Shown: in pieces, positions 8,823 through 17,781 of the stretch
Layout: every line of letters starts with the position of its first letter
Position numbering within the stretch: the stretch's first letter is position 1
Assembly: GCF_007859715.1 (NCBI RefSeq)
Contig: NZ_SJPG01000001.1
Location: 2,320,728-2,384,727 of the forward strand
Reading direction: 5' to 3'
Length of the DNA stretch: 64,000 nucleotides
DNA from: Rubinisphaera italica
GTDB lineage: Bacteria > Planctomycetota > Planctomycetia > Planctomycetales > Planctomycetaceae
The notes under the pieces: generated by a model
What the model was told of the DNA's origin: nothing
Database searches by the model: none
The model's input: the letters and a program-made list of their open reading frames with translations, nothing else
Position numbers and translations under genes: made by a program

Positions 8823-9113
8823 TCATTCGCAGGCTTCAACATCCTGATGGGGCAGACAGGCCATTTTATAGAATAAGCCAGTCTCTTCACAGGCCTTGAT
8901 AAAGTCGGCTGGCATGCGTTGCTCAGTTTCTTCGTCCCATTCGACGATGTACTGCAGAGCATCTCCACGGCCTTTAGCCTCAATCACAACTCCGGTCCAC
9001 TGGTCGGCATTGACCGGTGGAACTTCGGGAATCGTAGATCCTGCTTTCAGTCGAACTTTTGCCCCGGAGGCTAATTTCTTACGTTTTGCCGGCATAGCCA
9101 ATTCATTTTCCAT
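8823..9113 (-). CDS. Small basic/acidic hypothetical protein
   Basis: 96 residues (90 if it starts at the second Met, MPAKRKK, which fits a basic N-terminus). Lys-rich first 20 residues, then alternating beta-type residues (TGVVIEAKGRGDALQYIVEW) that suggest a small SH3-like barrel, then an acidic tail with two cysteines. I recognise no family. No strong ribosome site precedes either start. It lies 61 bp from the VOC gene on the same strand and could be co-transcribed with it. Confidence 0.6.
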   Translation of the reverse strand: MENELAMPAKRKKLASGAKVRLKAGSTIPEVPPVNADQWTGVVIEAKGRGDALQYIVEWDEETEQRMPADFIKACEETGLFYKMACLPHQDVEACE

Positions 9114-9438
9114 CGGACTGGAGCATTTCCTGACAGGTTTTGCAGTGTTTGAAGCAGGCCTGAGACCAAATCACCAAACTGATTGCAAATCGAGTTCATC
9201 AATTTTGAAATACTCGGAGAGTTAATTTCAAGTCTTCTCGACAAATGCATCTGAGTAAAGATCAAATCAACAGACACATATTGTTTTCGTGTCCTGAAAA
9301 TAGTAACGGACGAGCAGGATTTCGCAATCGCTGCCTTGAAATCGAAACCTGTCGAATGAAATTGTGAACAAAATTTCATCCGACAGATGGTTCAGGCTCA
9401 GAGAGCCCTCCAATGATTCAAAGGTGTTGCGAAAGAAA
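9114..9438. other. Intergenic region with a hairpin
   Basis: 325 bp between mdh and the small hypothetical gene, both on the minus strand. No gene seen. It holds the hairpin at 9351-9384 described separately; otherwise nothing notable. Confidence 0.5.
9351..9384 (-). terminator. Hairpin behind mdh, possible terminator or mRNA end
   Basis: GTCGaATGAAATT, an 8-nt loop, then AATTTCATcCGAC: a 13-bp stem with one mismatch, 55 bp past the mdh stop on the minus strand. No strong T-run follows, so it may be an mRNA-stabilising end rather than a classical terminator. Confidence 0.45.
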
Positions 9439-10425
9439 TTACAGAAGATCCTTAACAGCATCCCGTTCATCTCGCAGTTCCTGCAGGGTTGCCTGGATTT
9501 TCTCCTGAGCAAATTCATTGTTGTCCCAGCCTTTAAGGATTTCCCATTTCGATCCGTCGCTGGAAATCGGGTATCCGAAAATGAGACCTTCATCGATCCC
9601 ATAACTGCCATCACTGCAGACTGCGACACTGCAACAGTCACCTTCGGCTGTTGGGCGAATTACGCTTTTCACTGTATCCAAGGCGGCATTGGCAGCAGAA
9701 GCTGCACTGGAAGCACCGCGGGCACTGATGACCGCTGCGCCACGTTTCTGAACGGTTTCAATGAAATCCTTCTGCAACCAGTCGGTGTCGGTAATGACAT
9801 CGTTCGCTGATTTTCCGTTAATGGTGGCATGGTAGAAGTCGGGATATTGAGTCGCCGAGTGATTTCCCCAGATTGCAACATTCTTCACAGAAGAAACCGG
9901 TTCTCCAGCTTTCTGAGCCAGCTGCGAAGCGGCTCGGTTCTGGTCGAGACGAGTCATCGCAAAGAAGCGATCGCGCGGAATGTCAGGAGCATTTGCCATC
10001 GTGATCAGGCAGTTTGTATTACAAGGGTTTCCGACGACGAGCACGCGAACATCTTTGGAGGCAGCTGCTTGGATCGCTTTGCCAGTATTGGTGAAAATTG
10101 GCCCATTGATACGAACCAGATCGCCACGTTCCATGCCTGCTTTTCGAGGAACACTACCCACACAGAGGACCCAGTTGCAATCGGCGAAGCCGGCTTCGAG
10201 ATCGTCACTCGATTGTTTCACGACTCCTGCCAATGTCGGGAAGGCACAGTCGTCTAATTCCATGTGCACACCATCCAGAGCAGAGAGCGCCTGAGGAAGT
10301 TCAATCAAATGCAGAATGACAGGTTGATCGGGGCCAAAAACTTCACCACTGGCCAGGCGAAAAATCATCGCATAACCAATTTGACCTGCTGCTCCAGTAA
10401 CTGCGACTCGAATGGGCGCTTTCAT
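9439..10425 (-). CDS. mdh: Malate dehydrogenase (NAD-dependent)
   Basis: Interconverts malate and oxaloacetate in the TCA cycle. 328 residues, cytosolic-type MDH. The Rossmann start [14 protein letters not shown] (9-22) binds [21 protein letters not shown] carries the mobile-loop arginines, RLDQNRA the substrate arginine, and [12 protein letters not shown] the catalytic histidine. An AAGGAAAT ribosome site sits just ahead of the ATG. Single gene; the sulfatase gene ends 135 bp upstream. Confidence 0.95.
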   Translation of the reverse strand: MKAPIRVAVTGAAGQIGYAMIFRLASGEVFGPDQPVILHLIELPQALSALDGVHMELDDCAFPTLAGVVKQSSDDLEAGFADCNWVLCVGSVPRKAGMERGDLVRINGPIFTNTGKAIQAAASKDVRVLVVGNPCNTNCLITMANAPDIPRDRFFAMTRLDQNRAASQLAQKAGEPVSSVKNVAIWGNHSATQYPDFYHATINGKSANDVITDTDWLQKDFIETVQKRGAAVISARGASSAASAANAALDTVKSVIRPTAEGDCCSVAVCSDGSYGIDEGLIFGYPISSDGSKWEILKGWDNNEFAQEKIQATLQELRDERDAVKDLL

Positions 10426-10560
10426 TGTATTTCCTTGTTTAACCTTGTGGTTTTTCTATTCTTGGTTTGATAATCATCGGTGTGAAGGAACGATATTCTT
10501 GTTTTATCGATTCTGGAGCCAGGACTCAAACGAGTATCGGAATTGAGCCCCTCAACATGA

Positions 10561-12429
10561 CTATTCTGCAGGTGCATTCAGCGAGAAGAGCAGACGTTCT
10601 ATTTCTGCATTTGTAAATGTCCCTGTTAAAACAGCTTTGGAACTGATCTCACTGCGAATATAAGGAGCCATGATCAGTTTGTCATCCACCAAAATGGCCA
10701 GCCGTTTTCCATTATTTTCTGCAGTGACTTTCTGCATGATCTCCGCACCTTCTTTTGTGAACGTCACTTCTATGGCATCGCCGACGTCCTGATTCGATTT
10801 TGTCGCTCCTGCGATATGCTCGTTTTCGAGAACTGGTTCCTGGTGAAGATATATTCGATCGTTCGGTAAATTTGGTAATGCTTTGGCAACTAGATTCGGC
10901 CCTGCTTCTTTTTCACCGAGTCGAAATTCGAGCCGGGCGATTTCCGGGGACTTCGAATTTTGCAACAGGTAATAGCGAATTCGTGAATTGTTGAGGTAAG
11001 AGTCGTCGTAAGTCTCGCCGTAATTTTTCAAAGCCTTAGACAATTGCACTTTGATTTTCGCATAAGCGGGATCATTAAAACGATTATTGAGTTCATTCGG
11101 ATCCTCTGACAAATCGAAAAGCCAGGGACGATCATATGATGAGTAGACCAACTTGTACTGATCGCTCACCGCACATAACCACAGTGGGTTTGATCGGGTG
11201 CTGCGAAGAAAGGCGACATCGTCCCAGTTCTCCGGCTTTTTCCCCTGCAACCATTCCGAGGCATCACGCCCGGCAGTCTCCACATTAGCTTCGACATTCA
11301 TCAATTTCAGAATCGTCGGAAAGAAATCGACGCACGAAAGAGCAACATCAACTTTGGTCCCGGCTGGAATTGCTGTCGGATATCGAATCAAAAACGGCAC
11401 ACGGGCAGAACCCTCGTAAGGATTTCCCTTATTCAATTTTCCATGCTCGCCGCAGAGATCGCCATGATCGGAAGTGAAAATGACGATTGTGTTATCAAGC
11501 AGATCTTTCTCTTCCAGCCGTTGGAGCAATCGTCCGATATTATCGTCGATACACTTTACCATCCCGAAATATTCCGGCATGATTTTTTTCAGGTTGTATT
11601 CGTTCACATTCCGTTCCGGCTGGCCCCACATCGGAATCTGACTTCGATTCTTTTTGAGAGATTCCGGAATGACGACATCTTTCTCCGAGTACATCGTGTC
11701 GTAAGGCGCACGAACGGAATTCGGTCCATGGGGATCTGGCAGGCTGACCATATAGCAGAAAGACTCGTCGGCATTTTCGTCGATGAACTCGAGCGTGCGA
11801 TCGATCAGCCAGTCTGTCGTGAAGGTTTTTTCGTCGGCTCCATCAAGATTATAATTCTCTCGTCCCCGATTATCCTTCGAGCCGACAGCTGGACCATTTT
11901 CTTCAAGTACGAGTTTTTTCCAGTGTCCCCGATTGAACATGTAGCGGTTATCGCTCCAGCCGAAATTGCGAGTCGGGGCCCAGTCGGGTTTGCCATTTCC
12001 ATCCAGATGCCATTTGCCAGAATAGCCTGTTGAATAACCTGCGTTCTTGAGAACATCGGCAAATGTTGTAATTTGCCCACTCATGGCAATGTCATTCTGT
12101 TCCACAGGAGTTGACTGGGGATAACGGCCCGACATCAGACTCGAACGGGAAGGGGAGCAGACAGGAGTGGTTGCATAAAAACTGGTGGCAATCGCACCCT
12201 CAGCAGCGATGCGATCGAGATTCGGCGTCAACGAGCCTTCCCCCGCAAACATCGTGCTGCCGTAGCATCCCAGGGTGCCGTAGTGATGTTCGTCCGTTTG
12301 AATGATCAACAGATTCGGTCGGGAGTTTTTATTCTCCTCGGCGATAACCTGAGAAAAATTACCAGATATGCCACTGCTGAAAATGAGGCAGAAAAGAAGA
12401 ATTAGTCCAGGCCCGTTTCGCATTGTCAT
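10561..12429 (-). CDS. Secreted sulfatase with C-terminal SecD-P1-like domain
   Basis: Formylglycine-dependent sulfatase (type I), 622 residues, exported by an N-terminal signal (hydrophobic residues 8-24). The activation motif C-S-P-S-R is at 91-95; IQTDEHH (43-49) gives early metal ligands and TSDHGDLCGEHGK the later Asp-His. Residues 1 to about 490 are the sulfatase. The last 128 residues are different: KRLAILVDDKLIMAPYI and VLTGTFTNAEIERLLFSL match the head of the SecD first periplasmic domain, so this is a fusion. Probable target is a sulfated polysaccharide. The start may be the second ATG at 12423, which has GGAG at better spacing (9 nt versus 3 nt). Confidence 0.9.
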   Translation of the reverse strand: MTMRNGPGLILLFCLIFSSGISGNFSQVIAEENKNSRPNLLIIQTDEHHYGTLGCYGSTMFAGEGSLTPNLDRIAAEGAIATSFYATTPVCSPSRSSLMSGRYPQSTPVEQNDIAMSGQITTFADVLKNAGYSTGYSGKWHLDGNGKPDWAPTRNFGWSDNRYMFNRGHWKKLVLEENGPAVGSKDNRGRENYNLDGADEKTFTTDWLIDRTLEFIDENADESFCYMVSLPDPHGPNSVRAPYDTMYSEKDVVIPESLKKNRSQIPMWGQPERNVNEYNLKKIMPEYFGMVKCIDDNIGRLLQRLEEKDLLDNTIVIFTSDHGDLCGEHGKLNKGNPYEGSARVPFLIRYPTAIPAGTKVDVALSCVDFFPTILKLMNVEANVETAGRDASEWLQGKKPENWDDVAFLRSTRSNPLWLCAVSDQYKLVYSSYDRPWLFDLSEDPNELNNRFNDPAYAKIKVQLSKALKNYGETYDDSYLNNSRIRYYLLQNSKSPEIARLEFRLGEKEAGPNLVAKALPNLPNDRIYLHQEPVLENEHIAGATKSNQDVGDAIEVTFTKEGAEIMQKVTAENNGKRLAILVDDKLIMAPYIRSEISSKAVLTGTFTNAEIERLLFSLNAPAE

Positions 12430-12462
12430 TTACTCCATCAATTCAATTTATGTGAACACCCA

Positions 12463-12479
12463 GCCCAGCTGGATTGATC
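12463..12479. repeat. 17-bp sequence shared with 18868-18884
   Basis: GCCCAGCTGGATTGATC occurs here and, inverted, at 18868-18884. The match continues loosely to a CGCCG a few bases on. Here it is 34 bp ahead of the sulfatase start. Could be a fragment of another dispersed repeat or a shared control site. Confidence 0.4.
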
Positions 12480-12584
12480 TGCACGCCGGAAAAAAAATCG
12501 TTTTCTTTCAAAATATGCGTAAGCTACAAAACTTTGAATCGTCAATAGCATGAAATACAAGTTATCGCATTTCCAGGTGAACGA

Positions 12585-13745
12585 CTACCCTTGTGATTGT
12601 GCGATTTTCAGTAAATGATTTTCCAGTTGGCGAATTGTGACATTGGACTCGTATTTTTCAGCGACATGTTTTTTTGATGAACGGGAAACCTCTTCTCGCC
12701 AGGCTGAATTCTCAATTGCCTCAGTGATTGCATTGGCTAAGTCCCCTGAACACTCAGGTGTGACTAGTCTGCCATATCTACCACCCTCGAGAAGTTCCCG
12801 AGGACCACTTGGGCAATCCGTCGCAACAATCGGCACGCCGCAGGCCATGGCTTCGAGCAGGATTAAGGGCATGCCCTCGTAGAGGGAAGGCAGACAGAAC
12901 AGATCAGCCGCTTTGAGATAGGGAAAGGGGTTGTCGATGAAGCCAGCGAATTCAATATGGTCATCCAGATTTCTTTCACTCACCATGTTCTTCAGATCAG
13001 ATTCGAGTTCTCCCTGTCCGAGCAAATGCAGCTGAACCTGTTTCATGCCTTGCTGATGAACGATTTGATCCATCGCTTCAATCAGAAATCGATGCCCTTT
13101 CTGATGAGTCAATCGACCAGCCAGAACAATGTGGAATTGATGAGGATCCCAATTGGGGGACGGTTCACTTGCCAGTGTTTCGACGCGTTCAATGTCAACA
13201 GAATTGGGAACGATTAAAGTTTTTTCAGGATCGACATTGTGGCAGGCGAACAATCCTTCCCGATCGCCAGTCGAGACAGCAATCACGCGGTCGGCTGCCC
13301 GAAACGCCCGGCAGAGTTTGCGATGTTTTATCGTAGAAAACTTCCCAAGTTCGCGTTTGAGTTCATTGCGAAGATCAGCCATGCTGACCGCCAGCCAGGG
13401 TCTATTGACAGCTTTAATCGCTTCCCCGGCCACAAGTACATTCATAATAGTGACCGCACAGACAAGATCGATCTGCTGTTCGACAAGAAACTTTCTGAAA
13501 TCCTGAACCTGAAGACGATAGATCGCACCAGGAAAATTCCATCGAGGCAGAGCCACTCTCTCTTCAAACGAAGCGATTGGCACATCGTCAGGGACTTCGC
13601 TCAGAAATGGCCCTTCTCGTTTCGTCAGATATAAGACGGGTTCAAACTGACTTCGATCCAAATGAGTCAAATATTGAATGACCTGCCGTTCGGCTCCTCC
13701 ACCGCCAAGCGATCCGATACTGAAGAGAACCCGTTTTTTAGTCAT
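12585..13745 (-). CDS. Glycosyltransferase, GT4 type
   Basis: Retaining glycosyltransferase of the GT-B fold, 386 residues. The N-terminal half starts VLFSIGSLGGGGAERQV (acceptor-side glycine loop); the C-terminal half has HIVLAGRLTHQKGH and the E-x7-E nucleotide-sugar motif EGMPLILLEAMACG followed by VPIVATDCPSGPRELL. Such enzymes build cell-surface glycans or glycolipids at the inner membrane. It is 27 bp downstream of the methyltransferase gene on the same strand, so the two are likely one operon for sugar or lipid decoration. Confidence 0.9.
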   Translation of the reverse strand: MTKKRVLFSIGSLGGGGAERQVIQYLTHLDRSQFEPVLYLTKREGPFLSEVPDDVPIASFEERVALPRWNFPGAIYRLQVQDFRKFLVEQQIDLVCAVTIMNVLVAGEAIKAVNRPWLAVSMADLRNELKRELGKFSTIKHRKLCRAFRAADRVIAVSTGDREGLFACHNVDPEKTLIVPNSVDIERVETLASEPSPNWDPHQFHIVLAGRLTHQKGHRFLIEAMDQIVHQQGMKQVQLHLLGQGELESDLKNMVSERNLDDHIEFAGFIDNPFPYLKAADLFCLPSLYEGMPLILLEAMACGVPIVATDCPSGPRELLEGGRYGRLVTPECSGDLANAITEAIENSAWREEVSRSSKKHVAEKYESNVTIRQLENHLLKIAQSQG

Positions 13746-13772
13746 TTTGAGTAGTAATGAGAATTCTAGAGG

Positions 13773-14603
13773 TTAATCGATATCTGACGCTATTCGACGA
13801 AAAACATATTCGCTGCACCCAGTTCCGAGTAATCCCCATTTTGAAGGAGGGGATGGTTTTCCGAGAGGAAGTCGTTCAAAGCCGAGTTGACTGACAAATG
13901 TTTCGACTTCCTGCTGACTGGCCGATTCGTAAGGCCAGCCGCCGAGCCAGTCGCGGACATCGGTTCGCCAGTTCATCCCCCGTTCCTTATTATAGGTGTC
14001 TACATATTGTTGAAAACATTTTCCTCGAAATTTCATTGCCAGATAAAAAACGCTCATATAACACCATTCGAGCAGGCGTCGGATGAAGACGGGAGAAGAA
14101 GAGTAAACTTTTTTCTCGATTTTCCAGAGCGGACAAAGTCTTGTCTTTTCGTACAGAGCAATCGCAAAGATTCCATTGGGTTTGACATGCCGAGAGGCGT
14201 TTTCGACAGCCCGCCAGAGATTTCCCGTATGATGCAGGACTCCCCAACTATAAACGATGTCGTAGGCTTTCAGGTCCTCTTCGGTGAGCGTAAGAATATT
14301 TGCCTGCAGAAATTCCGCATTGTCAAACATCCCATATTCGGAAAAGACTTTTTGAGCCGTGCTGACGGAATGGGGATCGTAATCGATGGCCGTAATTTCA
14401 GATGCTCCGAGACGCTGAGCAGCCAAAGCATGCAAGCCGGAGCCACAGCCTATATCTAGAAAGGAGCGACCTTTGATGGCTTCCCGTCCACCCAGGAGAT
14501 CCGACAATTTTGTGATCGCCTGATCAATGGACTCCTGATCGATCAGCCTTGAGAAGTCTGCCCAGTTCTGCCCGAATTCAAATTGCCCCGTACTTTTTTC
14601 CAT
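13773..14603 (-). CDS. Class I SAM-dependent methyltransferase
   Basis: 276 residues. The SAM-binding motif I is FLDIGCGSGLHALAA and the following acidic end of strand 2 is ITAIDYD; motif IV is YDIVYSWGVLHHTGN. No membrane segment. The frame stays open to a further ATG at 14663, but those extra residues are read from a family F repeat, so I start at 14603. Co-directional and 27 bp ahead of a GT4 glycosyltransferase, which suggests methylation of a sugar or lipid-linked product; the substrate is unknown. Confidence 0.88.
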   Translation of the reverse strand: MEKSTGQFEFGQNWADFSRLIDQESIDQAITKLSDLLGGREAIKGRSFLDIGCGSGLHALAAQRLGASEITAIDYDPHSVSTAQKVFSEYGMFDNAEFLQANILTLTEEDLKAYDIVYSWGVLHHTGNLWRAVENASRHVKPNGIFAIALYEKTRLCPLWKIEKKVYSSSPVFIRRLLEWCYMSVFYLAMKFRGKCFQQYVDTYNKERGMNWRTDVRDWLGGWPYESASQQEVETFVSQLGFERLPLGKPSPPSKWGLLGTGCSEYVFRRIASDID

Positions 14604-14633
14604 AAATGATGCAGTTGGATTCTCTGACAGGGA

Positions 14634-14670
14634 AAAGAACCACGGATGGACACAGATTTCCACGGATGCT
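14634..14670. repeat. Family F repeat, single arm
   Basis: GAACCACGGATGGACACAGA then TTTCCACGGATGC. Same sequence as the arms at 27108-27178. It lies just ahead of the methyltransferase start and creates a false upstream start. Confidence 0.7.
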
Positions 14671-14856
14671 TTGGTTCATTATTCGTAACTGAGATTTTGG
14701 AAAACTCCAGTTATGAGTTTAACTCTATTGTTGTTTGAAGGTCGTCCCCTCGCTTACGCTTCGGGTTAAGATTATGGAGCCCAAATGTGATTTTCCTGGA
14801 GTTTGATGAAGACTTGATGAGCGTATCTCGACAATTCATCATACCATGAGTACTGC

Positions 14857-15339
14857 TTATTCCTGAGCCGAATAGCCTTCTGCAAATTCGAGGACCCAGA
14901 GATCGATCAGGTTGCTGAAAGAGTCGAGATCGAGTTCGACGAGTCTTTGGAAATGATTTCTGGCGAAGAGTTCTTTATTGCGGATAGTCGCTTTGGCGAG
15001 CAGATCGATCAGGTGTCCGGAAGAGAAGGGGCGAATGATCATCACTAACTGACTGTACAGACGATCGGCGTTGCCACGTTTCATGTGAATGTCATCCCGG
15101 CGAATCCTGGCTCCCCAGCCGGTTTCATCGATTATGGTTTCGTATTCAAAGCCTGGGAAGTGATCGATTATCTTTCTGAGGCAGGCTTCGATGTGGTCCG
15201 TCAGTTCCAATCGAGCCGAGGAATGCAGGGCTTTGAATTCCTCTTCAGTAGTGGCTTGGGCTGATTGCGTCTGTTGAACCTGCTCCTTGGTTCGTTTACC
15301 TCGGTCGATCGCTTTTTGTAGTCTCTGTTCAAAATCCAT
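14857..15339 (-). CDS. Conserved hypothetical cytosolic protein
   Basis: 160 residues. N-terminal coiled coil (MDFEQRLQKAIDRGKR, about 1-55), then a compact alpha/beta part with ARIRRDDIHMKRGNADRLYS, then a helical C-terminus. The long basic/Gln stretch suggests self-association. I do not recognise a domain. Start set at ATG 15339 with AGGCGAAG ahead; the frame is open to 15474 but the added residues have no coding character. Located between repeat families F and H, with no obvious partner gene. Confidence 0.7.
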   Translation of the reverse strand: MDFEQRLQKAIDRGKRTKEQVQQTQSAQATTEEEFKALHSSARLELTDHIEACLRKIIDHFPGFEYETIIDETGWGARIRRDDIHMKRGNADRLYSQLVMIIRPFSSGHLIDLLAKATIRNKELFARNHFQRLVELDLDSFSNLIDLWVLEFAEGYSAQE

Positions 15340-15489
15340 AACTTCGCCTGTTGATTTTCTATATTCCTTGTTCTGCCCCAATGTTTGCAATGCCACCCCG
15401 AATTGTAAACTGATTCGATCCGGGAAATCAGCCGGTAGTAAGTAAAAATCGGGAGGAAGTGCGAATAAATACACTGTATTGTTGGCGAA

Positions 15490-15591
15490 GTAGGTTGGGT
15501 TAGCGAAGCGTAACCCAACAAGAGTTGAGAAACCACAGAGTAGACTTAATGTCAGAAGCGTTGGGCTATGCGTTCCGCTAACCCAACCTAC
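15490..15591. repeat. Inverted-repeat family H, full element
   Basis: Arms GTAGGTTGGGTTAGCG(AAGCG)TAACCCAAC and GTTGGGCTATGCGTTCCGCT-AACCCAACCTAC flank about 40 bp. Each arm is itself partly palindromic (GGGTTA...TAACCC). The same motif is widespread in cyanobacterial and planctomycete spacers as far as I know. Single copy in this window. Confidence 0.8.
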
Positions 15592-15613
15592 AAACGGTGG
15601 CTACTATAAATTA

Positions 15614-15643
15614 TTCGTGCTTTTCCGTGTCCATCCGTGGTTC
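15614..15643. repeat. Family F repeat, single arm
   Basis: TTCGTGCTTTTCCGTGTCC then ATCCGTGGTTC, opposite orientation to the arm at 14634. The two arms flank the hypothetical gene at 14857-15339 and the H element, about 1 kb apart. Confidence 0.7.
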
Positions 15644-15825
15644 TAATGATTCGATGCTGTGTAACCCGCTCTCGAAATCGGGATTGAATTCCTGAATGGA
15701 CTCGCAATAATGGGAAAACTGACAACATCGTGGTAATTTCTACTCCGAAGTGAGGCCGCGATTTGTAAGCTTTGCGTTAAGTCTGCTCTTGTGTTTGTTT
15801 TAAGTCTGGAAAGGACTCGAGCCCG

Positions 15826-16143
15826 ATGGAATTACTGGCTGCTCGAAACTTAACGGATTTACTACAAGCTACCGCTGGTCAATGGGTCCTGCTGCTCATT
15901 TTCATAGGTCTGCTGATTGGACTGATTATGTGGGTTAGATCCATTCTTTCTGAGAGTGAAGATACTACGAACGTCGACCACGATATGCTGACCAGTATGA
16001 CAGAATTGCAACGAAGGGGTGAGTTGTCGAGCGAAGAATACCGATCCATCAAAGGTCGGCTTGCATCGCGCCTGCAACTTGGTCCATCAGCCAAGGAGCA
16101 GACGAAACCAGATTCTGGAAAGGATTCAAAATCTGTTTCGTGA
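15826..16143 (+). CDS. Small single-pass membrane protein with SHOCT-like tail
   Basis: 105 residues: short N-terminus, one strong transmembrane helix (about residues 19-40, VLLLIFIGLLIGLIMWV), then a cytosolic tail. Residues 53-85 (MLTSMTELQRRGELSSEEYRSIK, split by my reading into two helices) resemble the SHOCT module, which mediates oligomer formation. The last 20 residues are polar and Lys/Ser-rich. Directly upstream of clpX, but a sigma-54 promoter lies between them, so it is probably separately controlled. Confidence 0.7.
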   Translation: MELLAARNLTDLLQATAGQWVLLLIFIGLLIGLIMWVRSILSESEDTTNVDHDMLTSMTELQRRGELSSEEYRSIKGRLASRLQLGPSAKEQTKPDSGKDSKSVS

Positions 16144-16193
16144 GATCCTGGTGAAAACATTCTCCTAGAATCGTTTTTACAACTTTCAGGATT

Positions 16194-16209
16194 TGGCACG
16201 AGGGTTGCA
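16194..16209 (+). promoter_or_regulatory. Sigma-54 (-24/-12) promoter ahead of clpX
   Basis: TGGCACGAGGGTTGCA fits the RpoN consensus TGGCACG-N4-TTGCW at every conserved base, with the correct spacing. It is in the intergenic spacer, 202 bp upstream of the clpX start and pointing at it. Predicted start of transcription is near 16220, giving a leader of about 190 nt that contains the hairpin at 16309-16347. No other site in the window has this spacing. Confidence 0.75.
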
Positions 16210-16308
16210 TAGTAGACATTTCGGAAATCGCGAGAGTCCTCTCGGTTTCCATCTCCAGGGATAGAGAAAACAGACGCCCGACTAGAATGGTCGATGGTCA
16301 AATACCGT

Positions 16309-16347
16309 GAACTGAGAACTCTGAATCGGAGGCAGCAGTCTCAGTTC
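16309..16347 (+). promoter_or_regulatory. Stem-loop in the clpX leader
   Basis: GAACTGAGA and TCTCAGTTC form a perfect 9-bp stem with a 21-nt loop, about 65 nt ahead of the clpX ATG and within the predicted sigma-54 transcript. Could affect mRNA stability or translation; it is not followed by T-runs, so it is not a terminator. Confidence 0.5.
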
Positions 16348-16411
16348 CACTCCAGGATAGAATCGATTTCCGATCAAACGCGATTTGATCGCAGTCAAGT
16401 AAGGATAGCCC

Positions 16412-17692
16412 ATGACCTCCGGTACAGATTTCACTTCAGGTAAACGACAAAGCAGTAGCAAGAAGCACGCGAATTGTTCTTTCTGTGGAAAGAGTTATCG
16501 CGAAGTTGGTCCACTTGTGGAAGGGCCAGAAGATGTCTTCATCTGCGAAAACTGCATCGATCTTTGTCAGTCGATTTTAACTCAGGAACACAAACGCCGG
16601 GGTGATTCCCAAACTCTCTTCAAGAAAGTTCCCGCTCCTCGCGAAATCGTAGGACATCTCGATCAATATGTGATTGGCCAGGAACGAGCCAAGAAAGTGA
16701 TGTCCGTCGCTGTTCACAATCACTACAAACGACTGATGAACCACGCCAGTGATGAATCCGATGTGCAGATCGAAAAATCGAACATCCTGTTCGTTGGACC
16801 GACCGGTTGTGGAAAAACCTTGCTCGCCAAAACACTCGCCACTTACCTGCAGGTGCCTTTCGCCATTGGTGATGCCACCACGCTGACCGAGGCCGGCTAT
16901 GTCGGGGAAGACGTTGAGAACCTGCTCCTTAAACTGCTGCACGCTGCCGATTTCGATATCGAAGCGGCTCAGCGGGGGATTATCTTCATCGACGAAATCG
17001 ACAAGATTGGCAAAACGAGCCAGAACGTGTCGATCACTCGTGACGTTTCCGGAGAAGGCGTTCAGCAGTCTCTGCTGAAAATGCTCGAAGGAACGGTTGC
17101 CAATGTTCCACCTCAGGGTGGTCGTAAGCATCCTGAACAGCAATATATTCAGGTCGACACCTCTAATATTCTGTTCATCTGCGGCGGAACCTTTGTTGGA
17201 CTTGAAGATATCATCGCCAAACGTCTCGGACGTAAGATGATCGGCTTCAATTCTTCCTCTGTTGAAAGTCAGGAAGCTCAGCGGGATGCGTTGCTTGCTC
17301 AGGCTGAAGTCGATGACATTCTGGAATTCGGCTTGATTCCAGAACTGCTCGGACGATTGCCATTGCTGAGCACTCTGTCTCCTCTGCTCGAAAAAGATCT
17401 GGTCAAGATTCTGGTTGAACCGAAGAATTCCATCGTTAAGCAATACCAGAAACTCTTCTCCATGGAAGATGCGACTCTCGAATTTACCGATGAAGCTCTG
17501 CAGGCGATTGCTCACAAAGCCGCCCAACGCGAAACCGGTGCTCGAAGCCTGCGATCTGTTCTTGAAGGAGTTGTCTTCGACTTGTTGTACGATCTCCCAG
17601 ACCAGGGTCATGGCAAGAAATACTTGATCACCCCGGAAATGGTTCGCGGCGAACAGGAAATCGTCGCCATCGGAGATTCTGCAGCTGCTTAA
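16412..17692 (+). CDS. clpX: ATP-dependent Clp protease ATP-binding subunit ClpX
   Basis: AAA+ unfoldase that feeds substrates to ClpP. 426 residues, full length. N-terminal zinc-binding domain with Cys22, Cys25, Cys45, Cys48 (CSFCGKS and CENC); Walker A GPTGCGKT at 129-136; pore loop GYVG at 162-165; Walker B with DE at 194-195; RKH loop at 238-240. ATG preceded by AAGGA at 6-nt spacing. clpP is not next to it in this window, which is unlike many bacteria where clpP-clpX are adjacent. A sigma-54 promoter lies upstream and a strong terminator follows. Confidence 0.97.
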   Translation: MTSGTDFTSGKRQSSSKKHANCSFCGKSYREVGPLVEGPEDVFICENCIDLCQSILTQEHKRRGDSQTLFKKVPAPREIVGHLDQYVIGQERAKKVMSVAVHNHYKRLMNHASDESDVQIEKSNILFVGPTGCGKTLLAKTLATYLQVPFAIGDATTLTEAGYVGEDVENLLLKLLHAADFDIEAAQRGIIFIDEIDKIGKTSQNVSITRDVSGEGVQQSLLKMLEGTVANVPPQGGRKHPEQQYIQVDTSNILFICGGTFVGLEDIIAKRLGRKMIGFNSSSVESQEAQRDALLAQAEVDDILEFGLIPELLGRLPLLSTLSPLLEKDLVKILVEPKNSIVKQYQKLFSMEDATLEFTDEALQAIAHKAAQRETGARSLRSVLEGVVFDLLYDLPDQGHGKKYLITPEMVRGEQEIVAIGDSAAA

Positions 17693-17720
17693 TAATATGT
17701 AATTTCAATTAAACTTCACA

Positions 17721-17751
17721 AAGGCCCTCAGTAAAACGAGGGCCTTTTTTT
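17721..17751 (+). terminator. Rho-independent terminator of clpX
   Basis: AAGGCCCTC-agtaaaac-GAGGGCCTT, a perfect 9-bp GC-rich stem followed by TTTTT. It begins 28 bp behind the clpX stop codon. The opposite strand has a shorter T-run, so it may also slow transcripts from the convergent CPBP gene ending at 17782. Confidence 0.9.
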
Positions 17752-17781
17752 GCGTTTGTAATCAACGAGTTTGATCATCTT

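Noticed and set aside
14604..14663. Upstream start for the methyltransferase gene
   Set aside because: The 20 extra residues are translated from a family F repeat, not from conserved coding sequence.
16577..17611. A 344-codon open frame on the minus strand across clpX
   Set aside because: It lies wholly antisense to clpX, has no ribosome site or family motif, and its length follows from the codon bias of clpX. Similar long antisense frames cross sufB (57225-58214), ubiB (3799-4458), mdh (9829-10257) and the sulfatase gene (11443-12033); none has coding character.
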